NCBI GenBank assembly: GCA_032622095.1
Contig: CP136063.1
Coordinates: forward strand, 14,363,814 to 14,427,813
DNA length: 64,000 nt
DNA from: Siphonodentalium dalli
Taxonomy: Eukaryota > Mollusca > Scaphopoda > Gadilida > Siphonodentaliidae
Direction of reading: 5' to 3'
The position numbers and the translations under genes were made by a program. How positions within the stretch are numbered: the stretch's first letter is position 1; each line of letters opens with the position of its first letter. The notes beneath the pieces are model-generated. The model saw only the letters and a program-made list of their open reading frames with translations. It ran no database searches and was not told the DNA's origin. This document shows positions 15,501 through 27,175 of the stretch, piece after piece.

Positions 15501-18500
15501 TGTCTCACATGAGGAGGACGTGATATGAATCCTAACTAATGATGTCTAACATGAGAGGACGTGATATGAATCCTAACTAATGATGTCTAACATGAGAGGA
15601 CGTGATATGAATCCTAACTAATGATGTCTAACATGAGAGGACGTGATATGATCATAACTAATGATGTCTAACATGAGAGGATGAGATATGAATCATAACT
15701 AATGGTGTCTAACATGAGAGGACGTGATATGAATCATAACTAATGATGTCTAACATGAGAGGATGTGATATGAATCATAACTAATGGTGTCTAACATGAG
15801 AGGACGTGATATGAATCATAACTAATGATGTCTCACATGAGAGGACGTGATATGAATCATAACTAATGATGTCTAACATGAGAGGACGTGATATGAATCA
15901 TAACTAATGATGTCTAAAATGAGAGGACGTGACGTGAATCATAACTAATGATGTCTAACATGAGAGGACGTGACGTGAATCATAACTAATGATGTCTAAC
16001 ATGAGAGGATGTGATATGAATCATAACTAATGATGTCTCACATGAGGAGGACGTGACGTGAATCATAACTAATGATGTCTAACATGAGGAGGACGTGACG
16101 TGAATCATAACTAATGATGTCTAACATGAGAGGACGTGACGTGAATCATAACTAATGATGACTAACATGAGAGGACGTGACGTGAATCATAACTAATGAT
16201 GACTAACATGAGAGGACGTGATATGCATCATAACTAATGATGTCTCACATGAGAGGACGTGATATGAATCATAACTAATGATGTCTCAAAGAGAGGACGT
16301 GATATGAATCATAACTAATGATGTCTCACACGAGAGGACGTGATATGAATCATAACTAATGATGTCTCACATGGGAGGACGTGATATGAATACTAACTAA
16401 TGCTGTCTCACACGAGAGGGCGTGATATGAATCATAACTAATGATGTATAACACGATGAGAGGACGTGATATGAATCATAACTAATGGTGTCTAACATGA
16501 GAGGATGTGATATGAATCATAACTAATGATGTTAACATGAGGGGACGTGATATGAATCATAACTAAATTAATGATGTTAACATGAGAGGACACGAGATAT
16601 GAATCATAATGAATGATGTATAACATTAGAGGACATGATATGGATCATAACTAATGATATCTAACATTAGATGATGTGATATGAATCATAACTAATGATG
16701 TTAACATGAGAGGACGTGATATGAATCATAACTAATGATGTATAGCATGAGATGATGTGATATGAATCATAACTAATGAAGTCTAACACGATGAGAGGAC
16801 GTGATATGAATCATAACTAATGATGTCTCACACGAGAGGGCGTGACATGAATCATAACTAATGATGTCAGACATGAGAGGACGTGATGTGCACCATATCT
16901 ATTGATGTCTCACATGAGAGGACGTGATATACACCATAACTAATGATGTCTCACATGAGAGCATGTGATATACACTATTACTAGTGTTGTCTCACTTGAG
17001 AAGAGGCGATTTGCACCATAACTAATGATGTCTCACGCGAGAGGACGTGATATGAATCGTAACTAATGATGACTCACACGAGAGGACATGGTATGTATCA
17101 TAACTAATGGTGTGTCACACGAGAGGACGTGATATGAATCATAACTAATGATGTCTCACATGAGAGGACGTGATATGAATCATAACTAATGATGTCTCAC
17201 ATGAGAGGACGTGATATGAATCATAACTAATGATGTCTCACATGAGAGGATGTGATATGAATCATTACTAATGATGTCCCACATGAGAGGAGGTGATATT
17301 AATCATAACTGATGATTTCTTACATGAGAGGACGTGATATGCATCATAACTAATGATGTCTCACATGAGAGGACGTGATATGAATCATAACTAATGATGT
17401 CTCAAAGAGAGGACGTGATATGAATCATAACTAATGATGTCTCACGCCAGAGGACGTGATATGAATCGTAACTAATGATGTCTCACACGAGAGGACATGG
17501 TATGTATCATAACTAATGGTGTGTCACACGAGAGGACGTGATATGAATCATAACTAATGATGTCTCACATGAGAGGACGTGATATGAATCATAACAAATG
17601 ATGTCTAACATGAGAGGACGTGTTATGAATCATAACTAATGACGTCTAACATGAGGACTTGATATGAACCATAACTAATGATGTCTCACAGGCGAGGACG
17701 TGATATGAATCATAACTAATGATTTCTCACACAAGAGGACGTAATATAAATCATAACTAATGGTGTCTCACACGAGAGGACGTGGTATGAATCATAACTA
17801 ATGGTGTCAAACGCGATAGTACGTGATATGAATCATAACTAATGGTGTCTCAAAGAGAGGATGTGATACGAATCATAACTAATGATGTCTCACATGAGAG
17901 GACGTGATATGAATCATAACTAATGATGTCTAACATGAGAGGACGTGATATGAATCATAACTAATGATGTCCCACATGAGATGAGGTGATATGAATCATA
18001 ACTAATGATTTCTTACATGAGAGGACGTGATATGCATCATAACTAATGATGTCTCACATGAGAGGACGTGATATGAATCATAACTAATGATGTCTCAAAG
18101 AGTGGACGTGGTATGAATCATAACTAATGATGTCTCACACGAGAGGACGTGATATGAATCATAACTAATGATGTCTCACATGGGAGGACGTGATATGAAT
18201 ACTAACTAATGATGTCTCACATGGGAGGACGTGAAATGAATCATATCTAATGCTGTCTCACACGAGAGGGTGTGATATGAATCATAACTAATGATGTATA
18301 ACACGATGAGAGGACGTGATATGAATCATAACTAATGGTGTCTAACATGAGAGGATGTGATATGAATCATAACTAATGATGTTAACATGAGGGGACGTGA
18401 TATGAATCATAACTAAATTAATGATGTTAACATGAGAGGACGAGATATGAATCATACTGAATGATGTACAACATTGGAGGACATGATATGAATCATAACT

Positions 18501-19774
18501 AATGATATCTAACATTAGAGGATGTGATATGAATCACAACTAATGATGTTAACATGAGAGGACGTGATATGAATCATAACTAATGATGTATAGCATGAGA
18601 GGGCGTGATATGAATCATAACTAATGATGTATAACATGAGATGACGTGATATGAATCATAACTAATGATGTCTCACACGAGAGGGCGTGACATGAATCAT
18701 AACTAATGATGTCAGACATGAGAGGACGTGATGTGCACCATACATATTGATGTCTCACATGAGAGGACGTGATATACACCATAACTAATGATGTCTCACA
18801 TGAGAGCATGTGATATACACTATTACTAGTGTTGTCTCACTTGAGAAGAGGCGATTTGCACCATAACTAATGATGTCTCACGCGAGAGGACGTGATATGA
18901 ATCGTAACTAATGATGTCTCACACGAGAGGACATGGTATGTATCATACCTAATGGTGTGTCACACGAGAGGACGTGTTATGAATCATAACTAATGACGTC
19001 TAACATGAGGACTTGATATGAACCATAACTAATGATGTCTCACAGGCGAGGACGTGATATGAATCATAACTAATGATTTCTCACACAAGAGGACGTAATA
19101 TGAATCATAACTAATGGTGTCTCACACGAGAGGACGTGGTATGAATCATAACTAATGGTGTCAAACGCGATAGTACGTGATATGAATCATAACTAATGGT
19201 GTCTCAAAGAGAGGATGTGATACGAATCATAACTAATGATGTCTCACATGAGAGGACGTGATATGAATCATAACTAATGATGTCTAACATGAGAGGACGT
19301 GATATGAATCATAACTAATGATGTCCCACATGAGATGAGGTGATATGAATCATAACTAATGATTTCTTACATGAGAGGACGTGATATGCATCATAACTAA
19401 TGATGTCTCACATGAGAGGACGTGATATGAATCATAACTAATTATGTCTCAAAGAGTGGACGTGATATGAATCATAACTAATGATGTCTCACACGAGAGG
19501 ACGTGATATGAATCATAACTAATGATGTCTCACATGGGAGGACGTGATATGAATACTAACTAATGATGTCTCACATGGGAGGACGTGAAATGAATCATAT
19601 CTAATGCTGTCTCACACGAGAGGGTGTGATATGAATCATAACTAATGATGTATAACACGATGAGAGGACGTGATATGAATCATAACTGATGGTGTCTAAC
19701 ATGAGAGGATGTGATATGAATCATAACTAATGATGTTAACATGAGGGGACGTGATATGAATCATAACTAAATTA
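5288..19774. repeat. Seven copies of a diagnostic variant unit (aaattaatgatg) marking higher-order blocks
   Basis: The insertion variant 'aaattaatgatgttaacatg' is found at 5288, 8911, 11962, 13615, 16565, 18415 and 19769. Successive spacings are 3623, 3051, 1653, 2950, 1850 and 1354 bp. Blocks therefore share a common core but differ in length, as expected from repeated unequal crossover or local copying with differing endpoints. The last two blocks share extra private variants (for example 'caaagagtgg', 'acattggagg'), so they form a younger subfamily. Confidence 0.85.
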
Positions 19775-21689
19775 ATGATGTTAACATGAGAGGACGAGAT
19801 ATGAATCATACTGAATGATGTACAACATTGGAGGACATGATATGAATCATAACTAATGATATCTAACATTAGAGGATGTGATATGAATCATAACTAATGA
19901 TGTTAACATGAGAGGACGTGATATGAATCATAACTAATGATGTATAGCATGAGAGGGCGTGATATGAATCATAACTAATGATGTATAACATGAGAGGACG
20001 TGATATGAATCATAACTAATGATGTCTCACATGGGAGGACGTGATACGAATACTAACTAATGATGTCTCACACGAGAGGGCGTGACATGAATCATAACTA
20101 ATGATGTCAGACATGAGAGGACGTGATGTGCACCATATATATTGATGTCTCACATGAGAGGACGTGATATACACCATAACTAATGATGTCTCACATGAGA
20201 GCATGTGATATACACTATTACTAGTGTTGTCTCACTTGAGAAGAGGCGATTTGCACCATAACTAATGATGTCTCACGCGAGAGGACGTGATATGAATCGT
20301 AACTAATGATGTCTCACACGAGAGGACATGGTATGTATCATAACTAATGGTGTGTCACACGAGAGGACGTGATATGAATCATAACTAATGATGTCTCACA
20401 TGAGAGGACGTGATATGAATCATAACAAATGATGTCTAACATGAGAGGACGTGTTATGAATCATAACTAATGACGTCTAACATGAGGACTTGATATGAAC
20501 CATAACTAATGATGTCTCACAGGAGAGGACGTGATATGAATCATAACTAATGATTTCTCACACAAGAGGACGTAATATGAATCATAACTAATGGTGTCTC
20601 ACACGAGAGGACGTGGTATGAATCATAACTAATGGTGTCAAACGCGATAGTACGTGATATGAATCATAACTAATGGTGTCTCAAAGAGAGGATGTGATAT
20701 GAATCATAACTAATGATGTCTCACACGAGAGGACGTGATATGAATACTAACTAATGATGTCTCACATGAGAGGGTGTGATATGCATCATAACTAATGATG
20801 TCTCACATGAGAGGACGTGATATGAATCATAACTAATGATTTCTCACATGAGAGGACGTGATATGCATCATAACTAATGATGTCTCACATGAGAGGACGT
20901 GATATGAATCATAACTAATGATGTCTCAAAGAGAGGACGTGATATGAATCATAACTAATGATGTCTCACACGAGAGGACGTGATATGAATCATAACTAAT
21001 GATGTCTCACATGGGAGGACGTGATACGAATACTAACTAATGATGTCTCACACGAGAGGACGTGATATGAATCATAACTAATGATGTCTCACACGAGAGG
21101 ACGTGATATGAATCATAACTAATGATGTCCCACATGAGAGGAGGTGATATGAATCATAACTAATGATGTCTCACATGGGAGGACGTGATATGAATCATAA
21201 CTAATGCGGCCTCACGTGAGAGGACGTGATATGAATCATAACTAATGATGACTCGCGTGAAAGGACGTGATATGCATCATGACTAATGATGTCTCACATG
21301 AGAGGACGTGATATGAATCATATCTAATGATTTCTCACATGAGAGGACGTGATATGAATCATAGCTAATGATGTCTCACATGAGAGGACGTGATATGAAT
21401 CATAACTATTGATGCCTCACATGAGAGGACGTGATATGAATCATAATTAATGATGACTCACATGAGAAGACGCGATATGAATCATAACTAATTATGTATA
21501 ACATGAAAGGACGTGATATGAATCATAACTAATGGTGTCTCACATGGGAGGACGTGACATGAATCATAACTAATGATGTCTAACATGGGAGGACGTGATG
21601 TGAAATGAATCATAACTAATGGTGTCTCACACGAGATGACGTGATATAAATCATAATGTTGATGTCTCACACGAGAGAACGTGATAGAG

Positions 21690-21955
21690 GATGTGACTGT
21701 ATGCAGCTATCACTAAGGAAGACTCACATGATAGTATGTAACCGTGTGAACCATAACCAATGATGTTTCGCATCAAATAGTGTATTAACTGTATGACGTC
21801 TCATATCAGAGGATGTACTGTATATAACGATAACCAATGATATTATGTAAGTGTATATAACCATAACAAATGATGTCTCACAACAGAGATTGTAACTGTA
21901 TGAATCATAAATAATGATGTCTCACACCAGAGGATGTACCATATAGATTTAACAT
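21690..21955. repeat. Decayed satellite edge
   Basis: Beyond 21.69 kb the repeat is still recognisable by pieces such as 'aaccataaccaatgatgt', 'tgatgtctcacaacagag' and 'gatgtctcacaccagaggatg'. Unit length and sequence drift, and no two units match. This is the classical degraded margin of a satellite array. It ends at the stop codon of the minus-strand gene exon that begins at 21,956, so that gene's 3' untranslated region must lie in satellite-derived DNA. Confidence 0.8.
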
Positions 21956-23353
21956 TTAGCAATGATTACACACCTGTGAGGATGTTGGTTCTGGCATGAG
22001 TTTGAAAGTACAAAGCCTATCAGCAGTGCGTACCAAATGCTGACGTAAATGGCTATTGTATGCCAATGACGTCACTGTTCGATCAGGAAACCCCACGGTC
22101 AACAGCGTGCTGATCTTATAGGGAGGCCGTATCCTAATCTCTAATATCGTATCACCACCACACACAAAGGCCCGATCCCCATGGATTAATGTCATATGTG
22201 GTTCCTTAAGATAAGGAAAATGTACAAACTCAGTATTATGTCGGAGGTCAACTGTTGTCCAAATCTGTTCTGCCTTCTTCCCGTCCGGTCCCATGATGAC
22301 ATGGAGCACGTTCTGTAGATCCCCGGCGAGGATGATTATGTAAGATGTATTACATTGTATAGCTACGCCACACACCACGACTAAGTCATAATACTCTGAC
22401 GCCGCTATGTTTAAATTTTTTTCGTTAAACAAATGTCGGGATTCACTGACGATGGCACCCTTATATGTCATCCGCTTAATGCGATGGTATCCTTCAAACG
22501 TCACCAGAAGGTCGTCTGCTCTCCACGCTATGTCGGAGCATATTCTGGGTGTTGGGAAAGTCCGTACACGACGGAGGTTTTTGGTGTCATAGACTGAAAT
22601 TTCAGATGTATCGAGACTGACATACACCGAGTCCCTCGTTACACACATGACCAGTGGTTTACTTGATATATTTGGAGACTTGGCCACCTTCCGCCCGCCT
22701 AGGCTTTCCTTCCTTTGTAGTAGTTTGTGCATTACAAAATTGTCATAACTCAAAATTATCAAATCGGAAGTTGTTGTCGGATCGATGTATCTCACCATTC
22801 TAACACGATCTAAAGGGATTTTGTTTGTCAGCTGTGCAGAAAGAAGCTCATCTCCATCACACAGGGTGTTGCTATCAGAAATATCTGCTGTGTCCACAAT
22901 TCCGCCATCAGTTACAGAGTGAATTCCCCTGGTAAGAAGGTTCTCCTCAAATTCATTCCTTAATCCTTCCATATTCCCGTTAAGAACTGCATGCAGTGCC
23001 ATCATATGACATCCTTTGATGCTATCTCGGTTAATGCTAACCACCTCGTGTAATGCTTTTGTTGTGGGAACCATAAACCTCTGTCTTAATTCAAGCCTCT
23101 CTCGCAGACTCTTTAACCTTGATAGAGCAGAAACAACTAAGATCTCCACCATATTCCCGTTAAGAACTGCATGCAGTGCCATCATATGACATCCTTTGAT
23201 GCTATCTCGGTTAATGCTAACCACCTCGTGTAATGCTTTTGTTGTGGGAACCATAAACCTCAGTCTTAATTCAAGCCTCTCTCGCAGACTCTTTAACCTT
23301 GATAGAGCAGAAACAACTAAGATCTCCACCGATTGGCATCGCCGTGATTCATG
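21956..23353 (-). CDS. Predicted helical plus beta-propeller-like protein, 3'-terminal exon (possibly TRIM-like)
   Basis: The open frame runs for about 465 codons on the minus strand to a TAA at 21,956-21,958. It has no convincing start. Instead a polypyrimidine-rich acceptor (tttgtttcttacag) places the exon's first base at 23,353 in phase 0, so the protein starts in an upstream exon that I could not find. The first about 130 residues are helix-forming and rich in Leu, Arg and Glu (a coiled-coil candidate) and contain two nearly identical 60-residue copies. The remaining about 320 residues look like beta-propeller blades: alternating hydrophobic strands with repeats of the type VxVSLDTSEISVYD and DLLVTFEG. 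Mollusc TRIM-like proteins combine a coiled coil with an NHL or propeller end, which would fit. No RING or B-box is visible here, so the family is an inference. It could be a gene fragment. Confidence 0.55.
   Translation of the reverse strand, partial: HESRRCQSVEILVVSALSRLKSLRERLELRLRFMVPTTKALHEVVSINRDSIKGCHMMALHAVLNGNMVEILVVSALSRLKSLRERLELRQRFMVPTTKALHEVVSINRDSIKGCHMMALHAVLNGNMEGLRNEFEENLLTRGIHSVTDGGIVDTADISDSNTLCDGDELLSAQLTNKIPLDRVRMVRYIDPTTTSDLIILSYDNFVMHKLLQRKESLGGRKVAKSPNISSKPLVMCVTRDSVYVSLDTSEISVYDTKNLRRVRTFPTPRICSDIAWRADDLLVTFEGYHRIKRMTYKGAIVSESRHLFNEKNLNIAASEYYDLVVVCGVAIQCNTSYIIILAGDLQNVLHVIMGPDGKKAEQIWTTVDLRHNTEFVHFPYLKEPHMTLIHGDRAFVCGGDTILEIRIRPPYKISTLLTVGFPDRTVTSLAYNSHLRQHLVRTADRLCTFKLMPEPTSSQVCNHC
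22969..23328 (-). repeat. In-frame 180-bp tandem duplication inside the coding exon
   Basis: Positions 22,969-23,148 and 23,149-23,328 are the same 180-bp sequence twice. I see one substitution between them (cctctgtctt against cctcagtctt near 23,081 and 23,261), which changes one residue (Gln/Leu). Because 180 is divisible by three, the frame is preserved and the predicted protein gains 60 residues of its helical region. Near-identity implies a very recent event, or an assembly duplication. Confidence 0.95.
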
Positions 23354-25500
23354 CTGTAAGAAACAAATATAAATGTAAAAACGTTACAGGTGTTAAATTG
23401 TGTGTGACCGATTATAAGTGGAATATAGCAGTGTTTTTGTCCAGGAACAGCGGGTCCCTTTCACATGACCTAAATTTTCCTTTCGATATATTCCCATATC
23501 CAATCCAGATTAATTATGACGGAACTAAACTGAACGGTGAAATTGACACTTGAGTTATGTATTAAAGTACCAACGATATGTTTAACTAGTATGGGCTCTC
23601 AATACACTAGGTGTCACCAGCAATGGGATTTTCAGCGATCACCATATTTATGTAGCCCAACTTATCTAATTTCATGATCCGGTTGTCACGGTGTCAATAC
23701 CTGGGAAAAATGTGATGTTTTAACATTTTCCTCATGCTACCCAACCTTATTTTTATCCATGTTATACATGGCAAAAAAATTACCCCCAATGATATTTAGT
23801 GACGCATTTGACAACTAGTCGGATTCCTTATGTTATATCACATTTTTTGCTTGCTAAAGCGACCTGAAAACAAATGATGTATGCCTATTATGTACATAAT
23901 TACGTGCGCTCGCGCAACAGTATGGTGATCAGACAGATTCGTAGGTACGTTGGTGTCACCCTACTCCGTTTCACTCCATGACGTCACCAAAAACGACGTA
24001 AAACCTCGTGGCGTTCTGACATTTCTACTGTGCCGCATTTTTGCTATGTTTATTTTATGTGTTGTTTTCGATTATTTGTTTGTCGCCGATATCGCCATTT
24101 GTCGGGATTCCGTTTCTATATTTAAAACTGGCATGCTCGTAGTGAGTCTCGATTTCGATATTTTATCTCAGGTCAAAATACGTCAGAGTTATGATAAAAA
24201 TAGATCGACCTACATTTTCTCCATCAGAACTCTACATCAAAGAGTCTATATACTCCTTCGGGACCTACCCAGACTCCTTCATTTTGGGTATTTTACTTAT
24301 AATTGGGAAGTTTTATCATTTTTGGTTCGTGCGAAGACCTAGTTTTAATGTGCGGGAAAGGAGAGATATTCAAAACGCGATTTCGTAATTCGACGCAATA
24401 TGCTGAATAGACTAACATCCAGCCGACTTCCGGGTCAAATACGACGAATGACGTAACACAAAACAAAACGCATTTGTTGACACAAACACCGTTTGAAGAG
24501 TTTATTATTACATAACATGATCGTTATTGATTAATTATTGATTAATTGTTGATTTTTATTGTTGCATATTGGCTGCTATCAATATTTACACAAATGGTAT
24601 TAATTATTTCTTATAATTGCTCCTTTGGTCAACTTTGACTATCGAAAAATGAAAATATGCCACTGAAAACATTGTAGTCGATATTAAAGTATCACCCTTT
24701 CGGCAACATGGAATTGGTTTTAATTACTTAAATGATTAAAATAGTAATTTGCCTTTTATCTGTGATGAAATGAGAAATGGTAAATGTCTTTTTTGCTAAC
24801 ATTAAATTAAATTAAATAAATTAAGTAAAATACAGTGAAATTGTTTTTTAAATTATTGTTTATTACATTTTTGCGCATGTTGGCATCTCTCTGAGTGCAT
24901 TCTAGTTTAAAGAGCGTTTTGTTTTTATCGAAAATGATAGATGGTGCCATTTGGCGTATGCTGATCGGTGTTATTCGAATTATTGGGACATAACTGCTAA
25001 GTGTGTACCTCAGACATATATTCGAAAATTTAGATATGGTTATTGGGTTCTTGTTAGCTACAGTTGTGATCAAATTTTAATAATACCTTATGGAGATTCT
25101 CGTACTTGGGATAAATGTCGCCCGTTTGTGTATGTGACTCAAAAATAATGTGTATGAAACTCAGGTGCAGTTTGGAAACATTTGAATGTGGTCAGATTAT
25201 TCTCAATGACTACAGTTGCGATCAAAATTATAACAATGAACTTGCCGAAAATATTATATTATATTACTCGAACTTTGATAATAATATAAACTAGAGGTCA
25301 GATTCCATGGAATCAGATATACTCCCATGGTATTCCATCCCATATCATGTGAGTGTTATTCGTATATGTGTGTTCCTCTTCATGCGAATGCGATCCGATG
25401 GTGGATTTGCATTGACATTTATAAATTTAATATATATGTTGGTACTTCTGTCTCTATTTGTTTGTCTGTCAGCTATGGCCGGGAAAACTGCTGGCCAGAA
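23354..25500. other. Non-coding interval
   Basis: No gene is supported here. The DNA is AT-rich, with short chance frames on both strands. A perfect TGACGTCA (CRE-type palindrome) lies at 23,979-23,986, and further TGACGT half-sites occur near 24,000 and 24,450. Around 25,297-25,345 there are small palindromes such as attccatggaat. I expected RING or B-box exons of the gene at 21,956-23,353 upstream on the minus strand, but none is recognisable. Confidence 0.6.
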
Positions 25501-25519
25501 TTGGACGAAATCTGATAAA

Positions 25520-25835
25520 TGTGGGTAATTTTGTCCAGGGAGTGTTTTGAACGGTCGAATCGTGACCCCCGACCTGACATTGGTCTTCAAAAAGGTCAAT
25601 CGAAGGTCAAATCGGGTAAAACAGACGGTTTTCCACGTAATTCGATACATATGGGTACTTTTGTCAGGGGAGTTTTTTGGGCGGGTCAAGTCGTGACCCG
25701 ACCTGACATTGACCTTCGAAAAGGTCAGTTCAAGGTCAAATCGGGTAAAACGAACGGATTTCCACGAAATTTGATACCTAGGAAAACTTTGGCCCAGGAA
25801 GAGTTTTGGACAGGTCAAATCGTGACAATAGGTTA
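25520..25835. repeat. 130-bp tandem dispersed repeat, about 2.4 copies
   Basis: Matching phases 'gggtaattttgtccaggga' (25,523) and 'gggtacttttgtcagggga' (25,653) lie 130 bp apart, and a partial third copy starts near 25,783. Each unit contains 'aaggtcaaatcgggtaaaac' and a 'tttccacg(t/a)aatt' block. Both strands stay open across it (220 codons on minus, 115 on plus), which follows from a repeat with a period close to a multiple of three and few stops, not from a gene. Similar 'aaggtcaaggtcaaa' units are common in bivalve genomes. Confidence 0.75.
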
Positions 25836-25955
25836 CTTTTGCAGTAGAGCGGACATACCTATATAGTATATCGGTGAGCATATTCATGCATTTGCCTTGC
25901 TTCTTGATAAGTCTGTTTGAATTTGCGTCACGAAGAGAGGGTTTGAATTTGAGTA

Positions 25956-25978
25956 ATATATATATATATATATATATC
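25956..25978. repeat. TA microsatellite
   Basis: An uninterrupted run of about ten TA dinucleotides lies between 'gagtaa' and 'tctttatt'. It sits downstream of the LINE's 3' end in the LINE's own orientation and could be part of an element tail. It is also a simple slippage-prone tract. Confidence 0.9.
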
Positions 25979-26224
25979 TTTATTATCCTCCATATATGGA
26001 GATTCATATATAAATGTTTATATTATGAAAACAAACACAATTTGGTACATAACACAGTGTATAACAAATTTATAATTACAGACATATCTACAACACATGT
26101 CTCAATATGTATGATGATCCAACTACACATGCACATATACACACACTCGTACACTACATAAAGTAGACATTCCATTATACAGCCATATCGTACTTACATA
26201 CAGAGAAATAGCATACTCCGAGAC

Positions 26225-26328
26225 GACCAAGCCGGAGTTGGACCCGAATCAGGGATCTCTATCTGGAAGTCCCACAAACGCCAATGCCTTTGTGCAGTCT
26301 TACCGACTCAGAGCCGACCATTTCCCCA
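26225..26328 (-). repeat. tRNA-derived SINE head
   Basis: Read on the minus strand, the segment has an A-box-like block (gctctgagtcggtaagac, complement of about 26,299-26,316) and a B-box-like block (tgattcgggtcc, complement of 26,241-26,252), about 48 bases apart. This is the internal RNA polymerase III promoter layout of tRNA-derived SINEs. It is flanked by two copies of 'acagccatat(c)(a/g)tacttac' near 26,180 and 26,351, which may be target-site or tail repeats. It does not fold into a convincing intact tRNA, so I do not call a tRNA gene. Confidence 0.55.
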
Positions 26329-26546
26329 GCACCACTCATATATATATACACAGCCATATCATACTTACAGACATACATACGACAGTCAGACAAGCAGGCA
26401 TACGAGACAAACAAACACACGGCATACATACATACAGACAAATGTACTTACTGGTAAAACAATACACCGATACATGTGATATGAACAATTACGAACACGC
26501 TTATAACTGCATGTTATGATCGAGTTTACATGAAGGTTTGTGAGAT

Positions 26547-27175
26547 CTAGTCAGGACTTGGCGTCAGTCGATCAACATATACTCTCCAGAGGAATGCGGC
26601 TTTGTTCACGAAAAAGTCTATTAGTTCATTTTCTTCTTCGGTAGCACAGTATATATTTTCATGTAGACCTGTTAGTAGAACGCGCGTTTTGGATTTTACA
26701 TCCAGTTTATCATATTGCATATAAATGTCTACATGAAACAAGTTTAGTAGCTCGAATTCAAAGGTATTTCAATCGTCGCAAATGGAAGAACATTCGATTA
26801 AGGCATGTTTTACAAGATTTTTATGTTTGTTGTTACATAATACGCAGGTTTCTTCATTTGTTTCCAGGATACAAATAAGGCGTGCAATAAGTAGATATGA
26901 TTTTGTATGGGCTGGGTATATTCGGCAATTTTCCCATAGCCGGGACATACATAACGTTGGATGGACGGCAGAGAACCTGACAAGTCGAGTATCCTCATTT
27001 AAGCTCATTTCCCAATATTCTCTATTAACTCTTGACCATGATTCATTTATCGCACATTTCCAAGTAGATTTTTTCGGGAATATTGAATCTTCGATGTCGT
27101 TCACAATGGTCTCTGTCATTTTGTATCTACTAAGGGCGAATAATATGTCAGACGAGTAACTAGATAGAGAGTTGA
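26547..27175 (-). pseudogene. LINE ORF2 C-terminal segment with Cys/His knuckle
   Basis: In a frame shifted from the RT frame, residues continue the LINE protein through helical sequence to a CVLCNNKHKNLVKHALIEC block. This is a C-x2-C...H...C cluster typical of the end of CR1/L2-type ORF2. A TGA at 26,769-26,771 interrupts it, after which the same frame reads on to 26,547. Both lesions, the frameshift near 27,160 and the TGA, are direct observations. That they belong to one ancestral ORF is inferred from continuity of character. Confidence 0.75.

Larger units (their letters stand above)
1..21690. repeat. 41-bp tandem satellite array with higher-order structure
   Basis: A 41-bp unit is repeated head to tail from the first base to about 21.69 kb, roughly 525 copies, and the array is open at the left window edge. 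A typical unit reads aacatgagaggacgtgatat then gaatcataactaatgatgtct. The 41-bp spacing can be read directly (for example the acatgagag phase at 2341 and 2382). Common variants are gacgtg/gatgtg, acatgag/acacgag, gtctaac/gtctcac/gtataac and a gtgacgtgaat form. Some units are shortened or lengthened. The variants recur in long blocks, so the array is a higher-order satellite rather than a simple minisatellite. No long ORF exists in it; short minus-strand ORFs of about 60 codons are chance frames in the repeat. Confidence 0.98.

Noticed and set aside
1-21690. CRISPR-like regular repeats
   Set aside because: There are no unique spacers; the units are contiguous 41-mers in a eukaryotic context.
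23979-23986. TGACGTCA palindromes (also about 22,066 and 61,228) as promoters
   Set aside because: Eight-base matches are expected by chance a few times in 64 kb at most, and no gene start lies beside them. Noted only as sequence.
25345-26007. 220-codon minus ORF and 115-codon plus ORF
   Set aside because: Both strands are open over a 130-bp tandem repeat. The protein repeats simply mirror the DNA period, and the minus frame ends in translated TA microsatellite.
26297-26320. A functional tRNA gene
   Set aside because: A- and B-box-like blocks exist, but the acceptor and anticodon arms do not pair convincingly. A SINE head fits better.
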